Origin: Streptomyces sp. NBC_01351
GTDB lineage: Bacteria; Actinomycetota; Actinomycetes; Streptomycetales; Streptomycetaceae
Assembly (NCBI RefSeq): GCF_036237315.1
Contig: NZ_CP108356.1
Location: 8,189,501-8,253,500, forward strand
Direction of reading: 5' to 3'
DNA: 64,000 nt
Shown piece after piece: positions 1 to 8,538 of the stretch (position 1 is its first letter; each line of letters starts with the position of its first letter). The notes under the pieces are model-generated. The model was not told the origin of the DNA and made no database searches. It was given only the letters and a program-made list of their open reading frames with translations. The position numbers were made by a program, and so were the translations under genes.

Positions 1-2055
1 GGTGCCCAGCCGGAGCGCCGCCGAGCAGTAGGCCGTGTAGGCGAGGCCCAGCAGATTGCCCTTGCGGAGCAGACGTATGCGTGTCGCGTGCAGTGCCTCA
101 CCCACAGTGACACCCTCATGGAGGCGCCGCCAGAACTCTTCCCCGAATTCGGCGGCCAGCGCCTGGTGTACGACCGTTTCCGTGCCGATCACCCCCGCCG
201 CGTACACGTCGGCGAACGCGTCCACGAAGCCGACCAGCGATTCCGGGCCGATCTCCACGGTCTCGCATCCGTTGATGAACACCAGGGGCGAGGTGTGTGT
301 CCAGTGGCCGACGGGCCACACGCCTTCGGCGAGCGCCTGCACATCCACCGGGGTCAGGCGTTCACCCCGCCCGAGTTCCAGGTGGAGGTCGGTGTGGGGC
401 GGGCGTCTTCGGCCGTGGCAGTAGAAGTAGACGAACTGCACGTCCGGCCGCGCCAGTTCGGCCACCATCCGCTCGCGGGAGTCGCACGCGTCGACCGGGA
501 ACACCGCCTTCAGTGCTTCGACGTGCCGCGCCGTCACCGTGCCGTCGAGATCGAGGCTGTACCCCATCACCATCCGCGGGCCGTCGGAACCCGCCGCGAT
601 CACCACGGGCAGCGTGCGAGCCGAGGGCATGGAGGGAGGCTGCTCGATGCTGTGGCGGTAGCCCCAGAAGCCGAACGGGCACACCGTGTTCATCCGGTGC
701 CCGGACTCGTGCGGGCACCGGTTCACGACGTGGTCGGGCGCCTGCCGGTTGCCAAGCCACTCCTCCACCACAGGGCAGATCGTGTGTGCCTCCGGCCGCC
801 CGTCCTCCAACGGAATGTCGTACACCGCGGCCCACGGGAACACCAGGTTGCTCGATCCGGCACGCGCGACCTGAAGGGTGGCGGGTTCACGCAGCAGCCG
901 CTCACGCAGCAGCCGCCGTCGCTCAGGCTGTCCCGACAGGAGCAGCGTCCACAGTCGGCGTCCCAGCGGCGCCAGACGGAGCAGATCCCGAGCGAAGTCG
1001 TGCACGCTCTTGCCGTTGCCCGGGTCCAGCCGACTGCGCAGTCGCGGCCTGCTGCCCAGCCTTCCTCCGTACTGCTCCACGTGGATGTCGCGTAATGCCT
1101 CACGGACGGCCTTCGACGCACCACTCATCTGGTCCTCGGTGAGACTGAAGACGAACGGTTCACCGATGTCCCCGTCCACCACGACCATATGGCTTCCACG
1201 CTCGGCCGGCCGCGTCATCACATTGACGCTTCTCGGGGGGAGCCGGCCGATCCCTCGCAGGCCCCCTGACAGACTGAAATCGATCTCGGCACGGCATCCG
1301 GAACCGAAGGACTCCTCGGTGTCGATGCGCGCGATCACCCGTTGCGACTGCATCAGGTTCCGGCTCGAGTACACCCCCAGCCACAGCCACGCCAGCCCCG
1401 GAGCAGCCGGCGCCACGACCGGGACGTACAAGTACGCCGCACGCTCCTCCCGTGCGCACATGTGGCCGATGCCGGGGGCGCAGGCACACGCCCAGCTCGG
1501 CCCCCGGGACGGCAGGAAGAACCGATGGGCGACGCCCGGTACGTGGAAATCATCACTGACGACCAGCACTGACAGCCAAGTGCCGCTCTCCGTAGGTGGC
1601 AGCTGGTCGTCTGGGAAAGGCTCGGGATGGTCGAGGATGCTGTCCGGCGAAAGGCTGCCGATGTCCACCCTGAGTGCGTAGCGTTCAGCGGAGCCGAGAT
1701 TCGTCTGGCGGCTGAGTGGCGGCCCGGCCGGCTCCCGGACGAAGCACGTGTTTACATGCCGGAAGGGGACCCCGTCGATGCTCCGCTCCTCCGCGGGCAG
1801 CCACTTCGTCGTACGGCCGGGGGATCCGTCGAGCTCCGAGAGTAATTCCCTCAAACGCCGCTGCGCCTTCGGGTGCTGCACCAGCAGGGCATCCACGAGC
1901 GCCGCTGCCTGGACCTCGCTCAGCGGCCCCGTCTCGATCTCCTGGAGCCGAGCGGTCAGGGCTTCTGCGAGCGCGGGCGCCGCAGCGGGGCCGACCAGCC
2001 AGGGAAGTTCCCGCAGAAGGGAACGGACAGCCGCCGACAGAACACTCCGATGCAT
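1..2055 (-). CDS. CHAT-domain (caspase-like) protein, C-terminus beyond window
   Basis: Reading frame open on the minus strand from ATG at 2055 to the window edge, 685 codons without a stop. The C-terminal third has the caspase/CHAT dyad: His547 in FVYFYCHG after a beta strand and Cys597 in LVFINGCET, with downstream ALxAEFGEEFWRRL and GEALHATR helices typical of CHAT domains. The first 75 residues are a helical, leucine/alanine-rich module that could be an effector-associated adaptor domain; the middle (roughly 100-450) is unassigned beta-rich sequence. A GGGA-type ribosome site precedes the ATG by 6 bases. CHAT proteins are usually proteases activated by a partner; substrate and partner are not visible here. 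The downstream end is outside the window, so completeness is unknown. Confidence 0.85.
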   Translation of the reverse strand, partial: MHRSVLSAAVRSLLRELPWLVGPAAAPALAEALTARLQEIETGPLSEVQAAALVDALLVQHPKAQRRLRELLSELDGSPGRTTKWLPAEERSIDGVPFRHVNTCFVREPAGPPLSRQTNLGSAERYALRVDIGSLSPDSILDHPEPFPDDQLPPTESGTWLSVLVVSDDFHVPGVAHRFFLPSRGPSWACACAPGIGHMCAREERAAYLYVPVVAPAAPGLAWLWLGVYSSRNLMQSQRVIARIDTEESFGSGCRAEIDFSLSGGLRGIGRLPPRSVNVMTRPAERGSHMVVVDGDIGEPFVFSLTEDQMSGASKAVREALRDIHVEQYGGRLGSRPRLRSRLDPGNGKSVHDFARDLLRLAPLGRRLWTLLLSGQPERRRLLRERLLREPATLQVARAGSSNLVFPWAAVYDIPLEDGRPEAHTICPVVEEWLGNRQAPDHVVNRCPHESGHRMNTVCPFGFWGYRHSIEQPPSMPSARTLPVVIAAGSDGPRMVMGYSLDLDGTVTARHVEALKAVFPVDACDSRERMVAELARPDVQFVYFYCHGRRRPPHTDLHLELGRGERLTPVDVQALAEGVWPVGHWTHTSPLVFINGCETVEIGPESLVGFVDAFADVYAAGVIGTETVVHQALAAEFGEEFWRRLHEGVTVGEALHATRIRLLRKGNLLGLAYTAYCSAALRLGT

Positions 2056-2269
2056 TTCCGTTCCCGTCCAGCCGCGTCGCCAGTTCCTCAGGTGAACCTG
2101 AGGTTAGTGCGGCAAGGCCCCTTCGCACCACGGCGGATTCCAGGCTTGATCTTTAACCTCGTCCGTCATCCGACCTGCTGAGATCTACCGTTTCCGGGGG
2201 CAGGCGACGCGCCAGCCCTCCACGCTTCGAGATGTCGAGTAACGAAGTGCCGAGGAACGGCCGCTGAGG

Positions 2270-2455
2270 ATGAGTTTCCCTGCCGACGTTCCCGCCGGCG
2301 GGGCGTTGGGTGTCCTGTCCCGCTTTCGTGTTGAGTTCTACGAGTGCCCGTACGCCCGTGCGGATGCGCTCTTCGAGCTCACCGACGCGGTGCTGTGCAC
2401 GGACGGGCCGGTCAGGACGCTCGTCGAGCTCACGCTGACTGCCGAGCACCGGCCG
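2270..2455 (+). pseudogene. N-terminal fragment of a DDE transposase
   Basis: The first ~60 codons from ATG 2270 resemble the N-terminus of a DDE transposase common in Streptomyces (motifs ADALFELTDAVLC, DGPVRTLVEL, LTAEHR). Similarity stops abruptly near 2455, where the sequence passes into an oppositely oriented acetyltransferase fragment. No catalytic residues remain, so this is a dead remnant. Family assignment rests on remembered motif similarity. Confidence 0.55.
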
Positions 2456-2514
2456 CTCGAAGAAGCCCGCCAGCCGCAGCAATTCCGCCTCCCGTGCCCG
2501 CTTCCGTTCCCGCG

Positions 2515-2690
2515 CCCGCCGAGTTGGTAGCCGGCGAGGCCGACGAGTCGCCCGCCGAGGAACGCGCACACCGTGCGATCGGCGTTCAGGTGGGCTGCGA
2601 TGAAGGGCACCGTCTTCTCCGGAGGGTTCAGCGCGGGGCCGAGTTTACGGCCGAACGCGTTCCAATACAGCTCGGCCGCCCGCCGCTGGC
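2515..2690 (-). pseudogene. GNAT acetyltransferase N-terminal fragment
   Basis: About 58 codons on the minus strand read like the start of a GNAT N-acetyltransferase: AAELYWNAFGRKLG, PPEKTVPFIAAHL, then RLVGLAGYQLGGR, the first helix and strands of that fold. No acetyl-CoA loop (Q/RxxGxG/A) follows; the frame continues as low-quality sequence into the transposase fragment. No good start codon sits upstream. It is a truncated remnant wedged between two transposase pieces. Confidence 0.5.
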
Positions 2691-2739
2691 GATGCTCGCG
2701 GCAACGCAGGGCGACCCGGCTTCCGCACCATCGGAACCG

Positions 2740-3044
2740 GTCACCGTGCCGCCCGAGCGGGTCCTCGCCAGGCTTGTCCGGGAGTTCGCCGCACTGCCGA
2801 CCCACGCTCCCGACAACGACGCCGCACTCACAAAGCGGATCACCGAAGTGAGCGCCGCAAACCCGCCCTACCTGCACGCCTTCGCCAACGGCCTCGAACT
2901 CGACCGCGCGGCCGTGAACGCCGGCCTCACCACCCCGCACCACAACGGTCGTGCACCGAAGGCGTCAACACACGCACCAAGAGAATCATGAGACACGGCC
3001 GAGCCGGGTTCGCCCTTCTCCGCCACCGCATCCTCCTCCGGTGA
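2740..3044 (+). pseudogene. ISL3-family transposase C-terminal remnant, frameshifted
   Basis: The frame up to about 2955 carries the ISL3 transposase C-terminal signature (LHAFANGLELDRAAVNAGLT). A frameshift near 2953-2959 then moves the expected EGVNTRTKRIMRHGRAGF and LLRHRILLR tail into another frame, ending at TGA 3042-3044. Only this tail is present, without the DDE core, so it is inactive debris. Confidence 0.6.
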
Positions 3045-3561
3045 TCACCACGGAGCGCAGCCACCGATTACGGGACAGAGCCAATTGAACGGTGTAACTC
3101 CTGATCGAGGACGATGCATCGATGAGGAGCACGTATGTCCGAGGCCGTTCTTCCCGCTGGGAAGAACGGGAGTTCCAGGACCTGATCGACCGGACGCGTC
3201 TGCCCCGACACCGGCAGCCGGCGCCCAGTAGCCGTTCGTGGCACCGGCTCACGCCACGGCCTCATTTCATGCGGGAGCCCAAGGCGGCTCAGGCGTTACA
3301 GACGTGCCCGTGCGGCGGGCTCGCACCACCAACACCAACGAGCGCAATTCGTCTCCTGGCTTTGCTGCGGGGACTCTGGTCCGCCGCTCTACATTGAGGC
3401 GCCGGAACTGGGTGTCGGCACGAACGTCAGCGGTGCGAGCGACACGCGGGACCGCCGTCCGCTGCCTCCGCCGGCCAGTACGGCAGCCTGGTAGGCGAGC
3501 ACCGTTCACTACGAGCCGATCCGCTCGCAGCGGTCTCGGCTCCCGGCCCGAGGAGCACGGC
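3045..3561. other. Gene-free stretch before the VOC gene
   Basis: No reading frame here shows convincing codon bias or a recognisable motif on either strand. The frame of the following VOC gene stays open upstream to 3238, but that extension is arginine- and serine-rich and looks non-coding. The only structure I see is the hairpin at 3145-3169. Confidence 0.5.
3145..3169. repeat. 11-bp-arm inverted repeat
   Basis: CCGTTCTTCCC, a 3-base loop GCT, then GGGAAGAACGG: a perfect 11-bp stem. It lies in the gene-free stretch after the ISL3 remnant. It could be a terminator stem without a U-tract, a regulatory site or part of a mobile-element end. Confidence 0.6.
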
Positions 3562-3939
3562 ATGGCGATCGAAGGGGTATCCCCCTACCTGCGGTACGAG
3601 GATGCGGACGCGGCTCTCGACTGGATGGAGCGGGTCCTCGGCTTTACCGGTGCGATCCGCTGGCGCGACGATTCAGGGCGGACGTTCGAGGCTGACATCC
3701 ATGCGGGTGTGACGAAGATCGGGGTCAGCGGCGGCGGGGTGAGCGACCAGGGGAAGAACGCCCTGTTCATCGTGCATGTGGACGACGTGGATGCGCATTT
3801 CGAGCTGGTCCGGGCCGCATCCGGAATGGAGCTGGACGCTCCGGTGGATCAGCCGTACGGGCCGCGGACCTTCACGATCACCGATCCCTGGGGGTATCAG
3901 TGGAGTTTCTGGCAGGGCGAGGCCACACCACCCGAGTGA
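3562..3939 (+). CDS. VOC-superfamily (glyoxalase/bleomycin-resistance-like) protein
   Basis: A 125-residue single-domain protein with a vicinal-oxygen-chelate fold pattern: VSPYLRYEDADAALDWMERVLGF at the N-terminus, NALFIVHVDDVDAHFELV in the second half, and the closing PYGPRTFTITDPWGYQWSF typical of the family. ATG 3562 follows GAGGAGC at normal spacing and removes a poor-quality upstream extension. Members are metal-dependent lyases, dioxygenases or antibiotic-sequestering proteins; nothing here fixes the substrate. It is convergent with the NTF2-like gene that follows. Confidence 0.85.
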   Translation: MAIEGVSPYLRYEDADAALDWMERVLGFTGAIRWRDDSGRTFEADIHAGVTKIGVSGGGVSDQGKNALFIVHVDDVDAHFELVRAASGMELDAPVDQPYGPRTFTITDPWGYQWSFWQGEATPPE

Positions 3940-3961
3940 TGGCCGGTGCGCCGCTCCGGTT

Positions 3962-4435
3962 TCACTGAGCGGTCGTCGTCGACGACGTGTCCGCCGCGTC
4001 CGGCGTCGCCGCTGTGATGTGGCTCAGGAGGCACAGCCAGCGGCCGTCCCGCCTCACGAACACGTCCGAGGTCCATTCGTCGGCGTCGAACCGTTGACCC
4101 CCGTAATGGGCGGTGTTGGTGACCCGCACGCTGAAGACCGCGGTGTCGCCGTGCACCCGGACCCGCGGCGTGCTGACGAGGTCCATCGCAGAGTGGGTCA
4201 GCCGGCCGGAGGCGACGAACGCGAGAAAGTCGTCCTTGGAGGCGATGCCGGACTCCGAGACGATGGCCCAGTCGTCGGTCATGAAGCTCGCGATCCGCGC
4301 CGCGTCGTTGGAGACGATCGCCGCGGCCCAGGCCTCCGCGACGGTGGTGAGGGCCGCGTGGACCGCGTCGTCGATCCCGTCTTCTCTGGCTTCGTCCGCC
4401 GGGCCCGTCGGGTCTGCACTGTGGTTCTCGGCCAT
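3962..4435 (-). CDS. NTF2-like / SnoaL-type protein (DUF4440-like)
   Basis: A 157-residue small alpha+beta protein with the NTF2-like pattern: an N-terminal helix (LTTVAEAWAAAIVSNDAARIASFMTDD is spread over residues 29-55), WAIVSESG, a loop with SKDDFLAFV, then strands VRVHGDTAVFSVRV and DEWTSDVFVRRDGRW. Such proteins are ketosteroid-isomerase-like enzymes or small-ligand binders. The C-terminus is a Ser/Thr-rich tail. It is convergent with the VOC gene and transcribed away from the truncated RHS gene, whose 5' deletion lies close to its start. Confidence 0.8.
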   Translation of the reverse strand: MAENHSADPTGPADEAREDGIDDAVHAALTTVAEAWAAAIVSNDAARIASFMTDDWAIVSESGIASKDDFLAFVASGRLTHSAMDLVSTPRVRVHGDTAVFSVRVTNTAHYGGQRFDADEWTSDVFVRRDGRWLCLLSHITAATPDAADTSSTTTAQ

Positions 4436-4464
4436 GACTCGATGCTAGGCCCTGTCCGGGCCCG

Positions 4465-6492
4465 ATGGCCTGGGGAGCAGCGAACTGCTCCTCGGCGGGC
4501 GGTGTGCGAGGACCGCGCGGCAACACCACGCGGCAGACCCACACGCACTTCGACCTACCCGCCACCCGCACCGAACCGGACGGCACGCGGTACGCCTTCA
4601 CCTACGACACCGAGCTACGGCTGAAGCAGGTCACCAATCCCCAGGGTCTGACCTGGAGCTATGACTACGATGCCGCCGGCCGCCTGATGTCCGAGACGGA
4701 TTTCAACGGCCGAACCCTCGGTTATGGCTACGATCCGGCTGGACGGCTGGCCTCCCGCACCAACGGGGCGGGCGAGACGCTCCGCTTCACCCGAGACGCC
4801 CTCGGCCGGGCCACGGTCCGGCGCACCGACGACGGCACCGAGACGGTGCACGCCTACGATGCCGCGGGCCGCCTGGTCATGGCAGCCAACCCGGACGTCG
4901 AGATCCACCGGACGTACGACGTCCTCGGGCGACTCGTCAGCGAGTCGGCCGACGGCGCTACCAGCACCTACACCCACGACGCTCGGGGCCGCCGTACCTC
5001 GCGCCGTACGCCCGCCGGCGCACTGTCCGAATGGACCTACGACGCCGAAGGCCGACCCGTGGCCCTCAGGACCGGCGGCAACCAGCTGGACTTCCGGTAC
5101 AACGCGGTGGGACGCGAGATCTCCCGCACCTTCGGCGACGACATCACCCTCACCCAAACCTGGGACGCAGTCGACCGCCTCACGACTCAGTCGCTCACCG
5201 GACACCCAGACGCCGGCGGCGCCGGCCAGACCCTCCTCCAGCACCGCGCGTACGCCTATCGGGCGGACGACCAGGTCACCGAGATACGCGAGCTGACCAA
5301 CGGGACCCGGCGCTTCGACCTCGATCCCATCGGCCGGGTCACGGCCGTCCACGCGTACGGCTGGACCGAGCGGTACGCCTACGACAACCTCGGCAACCTC
5401 GCGCACACCACCGTGCCCGACCATCCCTCCAACGGCGACCACGAGCTCAGCGGAACCCTCATCCGACGGGTCGGCCGGACGGTCTACGAGCACGACGGCC
5501 AGGGGCGGCTCGTCCGCCGCGTCCGCAAACTGCTGAGTGGGCAGCGACGCACGTGGACCTTCACCTGGAACGCGGAAGACCGTCTCACCGACGCGACCAC
5601 ACCGGACGGCGACCACTGGCGGTACACCTATGATCCGCTCGGCCGGCGCACCGCCAAGGCGCGCCTCGACCCCGACGGCGCGGTCGTGGAACGTACCGCC
5701 TTCACGTGGGACGGCACCCGCGTGGTCGAGCAGGCCACCTTGGACGGTCATACCACCACCTGGGACTACGCACCGGGCACGCACCGTCCCCTGGCGCAGG
5801 CCGACCACCACACCCAGCAGGAGTACGACACCCGCTTCCACGCGATCGTCACGGACCTCGTCGGCACCCCTATGGAGCTGGTGACACCCGACGGCAGCAT
5901 CAGCTGGCAATTCCGTACCACGGTATGGGGCGCAGACCTTCCGACGCCGTCGGACGCGACGTCGGTCGTCTGCCCGCTTCGCTTTCCGGGCCAGTACCGC
6001 GACCAGGAAACGGGCCTCGACTACAACTGCTTCCGTTACTACGATCCCGAGTTCGCCGGCTACGCCTCACCTGACCCACTCGGTTTGAGCGCCGCGCCCA
6101 ACCATCACACCTTCGTGCCCAACCCCTTCGTCTGGTTGGACCCGCTGGGACTGAAGTGCCTCGACCCTGATGACCAGGTCCGGCATGATTCCGCACGCGG
6201 GACCGCCGTCGACAGCGACGGCAATATGAGGGGAGTGGAGGACAACCCCGGCGTCAGGATGGTCGACGAGGTGGAGATGGAGAGGATCCGCTTGGACCTG
6301 CACGCCAAACTCGGCGATCCCGACGTCAGGGAAACGCCGAAGGGCACCATCGAGACATGGAAGTTGTCGGACGACCCGAAGGCGAGCGTGACCTATCGCT
6401 CGTTCAGTAGATCCGGCGGAGCGACCATCGACTACAACGACGTGGACGGCCTTGACATGAAGCGATTCCACATTCCGCAGCATGGGAACTGA
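4465..6492 (+). CDS. RHS/YD-repeat protein, 5'-truncated, with C-terminal toxin-like tip
   Basis: 675 codons dominated by YD repeats (YDxxGRL, GYGYDPAGRLASR, YTYDPLGRR), then the RHS core closing motif (RDQETGLDYNCFRYYDPEFAG, read across residues 513-533, and YASPDPLGL) and PNPFVWLDPLGLKC near residue 560. The last ~110 residues after this core are a variable tip with no motif I recognise (ends MKRFHIPQHGN). Full RHS proteins exceed 1,500 residues and carry secretion signals; here sequence before about 4520 is unrelated, so the N-terminal half is lost. Immediately downstream is a small immunity-like gene. The ATG at 4465 is simply the first in frame; whether it is used is doubtful. Confidence 0.8.
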   Translation: MAWGAANCSSAGGVRGPRGNTTRQTHTHFDLPATRTEPDGTRYAFTYDTELRLKQVTNPQGLTWSYDYDAAGRLMSETDFNGRTLGYGYDPAGRLASRTNGAGETLRFTRDALGRATVRRTDDGTETVHAYDAAGRLVMAANPDVEIHRTYDVLGRLVSESADGATSTYTHDARGRRTSRRTPAGALSEWTYDAEGRPVALRTGGNQLDFRYNAVGREISRTFGDDITLTQTWDAVDRLTTQSLTGHPDAGGAGQTLLQHRAYAYRADDQVTEIRELTNGTRRFDLDPIGRVTAVHAYGWTERYAYDNLGNLAHTTVPDHPSNGDHELSGTLIRRVGRTVYEHDGQGRLVRRVRKLLSGQRRTWTFTWNAEDRLTDATTPDGDHWRYTYDPLGRRTAKARLDPDGAVVERTAFTWDGTRVVEQATLDGHTTTWDYAPGTHRPLAQADHHTQQEYDTRFHAIVTDLVGTPMELVTPDGSISWQFRTTVWGADLPTPSDATSVVCPLRFPGQYRDQETGLDYNCFRYYDPEFAGYASPDPLGLSAAPNHHTFVPNPFVWLDPLGLKCLDPDDQVRHDSARGTAVDSDGNMRGVEDNPGVRMVDEVEMERIRLDLHAKLGDPDVRETPKGTIETWKLSDDPKASVTYRSFSRSGGATIDYNDVDGLDMKRFHIPQHGN

Positions 6493-6495
6493 GAC

Positions 6496-6828
6496 ATGGT
6501 GAATCAGGAGGCGTACCGCCGAGAGCTGGAATATCTGAGCCAGTACGCACACGACGACTGGGTCGGCTTCTCCGTCGTCAGCGGAGCCGTGGGGAGCTTG
6601 CTCGGCCGGGGCGCCTCGTTCGAGGAACAGCTGGGGTTGCTCCTGCGGATCGTCGGCGATCTGTATGACGCCGGGGCGCGACCGGGGGACCTGACGGAAT
6701 CGGAACGGGATCCCTTCTTGCCGTGGAAATCGGACAAGGCCGGGGCCTTGGCGCGCATCGCGGCGGAGGTCGATGCCCAATCCCGGTTGCCCGACTCCGG
6801 TGACATCTGCTGGTTCACTGTGCCGTGA
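6496..6828 (+). CDS. Probable immunity protein for the RHS tip
   Basis: A 110-residue acidic, helical protein beginning 3 bases after the RHS stop codon. No family motif is recognised; it has a Trp/Gly-rich segment (DDWVGFSVVSGAVGSLLG) and helices around FEEQLGLLLRIVGDLY. Position directly behind a polymorphic-toxin tip is the standard place for its cognate immunity gene, so the function is inferred from context alone. Codon usage fits a real gene. Confidence 0.7.
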   Translation: MVNQEAYRRELEYLSQYAHDDWVGFSVVSGAVGSLLGRGASFEEQLGLLLRIVGDLYDAGARPGDLTESERDPFLPWKSDKAGALARIAAEVDAQSRLPDSGDICWFTVP

Positions 6829-6854
6829 TGCCCGTCGCGGCGTTCCACGGCGCG

Positions 6855-7065
6855 AGATTCGAACGGGAGCCCGCCTGCTCGTCGCGTGCCGTCTGCCCGC
6901 CGGGGCCCACGATGCGACCGCCGTCCAGACGCGGACGGTGTCGGCAGCGGTGACCTTCATACCGATGGCGTAGTCGAAGGCAAGGACAGGTCCGTACGGG
7001 GTGGGCTCGGGGCAGGCCCAGAGATTCTCCATGCGCTCGTCGTTGCAGAAGTTCTCGGAACCAGG
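6855..7065 (-). pseudogene. Unrecognised coding remnant
   Basis: About 60 minus-strand codons with good G/C third-position bias (NFCNDERMENLWACPEP, then PYGPVLAFDYAIGMKV and TAADTVRVWTAVASW) but no homology I can name. The N-terminal part has no start, and after about 6880 the frame degrades into arginine-rich sequence. It looks like a fragment of a lost gene between the immunity gene and the IS3/GNAT chimera. Confidence 0.3.
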
Positions 7066-7108
7066 CTACAAAGCCGGGCTGTCAGAGCCTCGCCCTAGGC
7101 TGCGCCGT

Positions 7109-7333
7109 ATGAGCGTGGAGAACATGCCGAAGAAGAAGCCGCGGCTGCGGCGGCAGTTCACGCTGGACTTCAAGGCGGAGATCGCTGCTCTGTGCCGGCG
7201 GCTGGGGAGCGCCGTGGACCACATCGGGCTGCACGTCCGCGCGGACAACGCCACCGCCATCGGCCTCTACCGCAGGCTAGGCTTCACCGACATCACGGAC
7301 TTCACCGAGGCCACCCACGCGGCACTGGCGTAG
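7109..7333 (+). pseudogene. Chimera: IS3-type OrfA start fused to GNAT C-terminus
   Basis: A 74-codon frame. Codons 1-31 match the start of IS3-family OrfA (MPKKKPRLRRQFTLDFKAEI then AALCRR). The remainder (VDHIGLHVRADNATAIGLYR and RLGFTDITDF) is the end of a GNAT acetyltransferase, including the typical NATAIGLYRRLGF motif. The join near 7200 is in frame. Neither half is functional alone: the OrfA part lacks its full helix-turn-helix and the GNAT part lacks the acetyl-CoA loop. Confidence 0.6.
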
Positions 7334-7352
7334 GCGCCCGCCGACCGGCGGA

Positions 7353-8306
7353 TCAGGCATGCCGCGTACGCCGCGTGGTGAGGGCGAGGCCGAGGGTGGT
7401 GACGGCGAGGGTCAGTAGCGTCACCGCGGTGAGGGCGATCAGCGTCTGCCGATCCGGGTGCGCCACGGACTGGCCGCGTCGCGCCTGCCAGGTGAGTACG
7501 GCGAACAACCCCGTGTACCAGCACGCGAACGCGCCGACGAGCAGGGTCCTGACCCCGTCGTCGAGCCGCCGGCGGAAGAGGGTCCCGTACAGGTGCATCA
7601 CGGCGATGAGCAGCAGTAGGAGGTGGATGGCGTGCATGCTGACGAGGTGGGGTACGCGGAGGTCTCCGCCGGTCAGGCTCCAGCCGGTGATCGGCATCCC
7701 CCGCCCGTCGGGATCGCCGATCCCGTGAGCGCCGCTCAGCACGACCGGGTTCCCGGCCGCGTCCGGGACCGTACGGGGCTCACTGGAGAGGGTGCTGAGC
7801 CAGCCCGCCACGGCCATGCCGGCGGCAGCGAGCGCGAGCCCCGCGCCCAGGGCGACGGTGAGTGCCCGGTCGGTGCCGGACTGGAACAGCACCAGCGTCG
7901 CGATGACCAGGGTGGCCACGAGGAGCGGCATGACGCCGATAGAGAAGGCCGCGGCGACGTTCCGGGCGACGGCGTCGGTGTTCTCGTTGAAGTGGCTGTA
8001 GGTGCCGTGGGCGGCGGCGTAGACGACGGCGCAGACGTCGATCACCCCGGCCACCGCGATGACGCTGCCGGTCCACCAGCCCAGCCGCCTCCCCTTGTTA
8101 AGCCTGCTCAGGAGCCAGGCGAGCGTGACTCCATAGATGCCGAAGGCCACGCCGAACTTCATCGGTTTGAACCAGAGCGATTCACCCAGGAGTTGACGGT
8201 CGTCGAGCAGCGCGGCGACGGCGCAGAGCAGCGAAATCGCACACATCAGCGCGGAGTTCAGCATGAGTGGGCGATGCCATCGCGACACTGCCGGTGAGCG
8301 GCTCAC
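7353..8306 (-). CDS. Multi-pass integral membrane protein, unknown function
   Basis: A 317-residue protein with about eight hydrophobic segments (ALMCAISLLCAVAALL; FGVAFGIYGVTLAWLL; VIAVAGVIDVCAVVYAA; GVMPLLVATLVIATLVLF; further pairs near the C-terminus). Conserved-looking motifs include LWFKPMKFG, HFNENTDAVARN and HAIHLLLLLIAVMH. The GTG at 8306 is preceded by GGAGGA at ideal spacing, which fixes the start. It is divergently transcribed from the sensor kinase gene across about 230 bp, a shared control region. I recognise no transporter or enzyme family. Confidence 0.8.
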   Translation of the reverse strand: MSRSPAVSRWHRPLMLNSALMCAISLLCAVAALLDDRQLLGESLWFKPMKFGVAFGIYGVTLAWLLSRLNKGRRLGWWTGSVIAVAGVIDVCAVVYAAAHGTYSHFNENTDAVARNVAAAFSIGVMPLLVATLVIATLVLFQSGTDRALTVALGAGLALAAAGMAVAGWLSTLSSEPRTVPDAAGNPVVLSGAHGIGDPDGRGMPITGWSLTGGDLRVPHLVSMHAIHLLLLLIAVMHLYGTLFRRRLDDGVRTLLVGAFACWYTGLFAVLTWQARRGQSVAHPDRQTLIALTAVTLLTLAVTTLGLALTTRRTRHA

Positions 8307-8538
8307 GGGTCCTCCAGGAGTGGGTGCGGTTCGTGCTCGCCACGCTAGGAAGGGAGCCGCCTCGGCCGCGTCCCCTGCCGGGGGCACCCGGCGGACCCCG
8401 GGAGGGGTGGCTGTCCGGGGGCCGCGTACCCCATAGGGACGATGCGCACCCCGCGGTCCCCGGCTAACGTGCGGGCAACAGGGCAAAGGGGGACAGCCGG
8501 CTTCCGGAGTCCGCCCCGGCTGGAAGGACCTGGCAGCG

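Noticed and set aside
88..1095. Plus-strand 335-codon frame at the left edge
   Set aside because: The minus strand of the same DNA encodes the CHAT protein with an intact His-Cys dyad; the plus frame has no domain and is rich in His/Arg/Val.
2986..3252. Minus-strand 88-codon frame in the gene-free stretch
   Set aside because: Ser/Arg-rich product, no start context, and it spans the hairpin and the ISL3 remnant end.
4615..5910. 431-codon minus-strand frame opposite the RHS gene
   Set aside because: Antisense shadow; the YD repeats on the plus strand are unmistakable.
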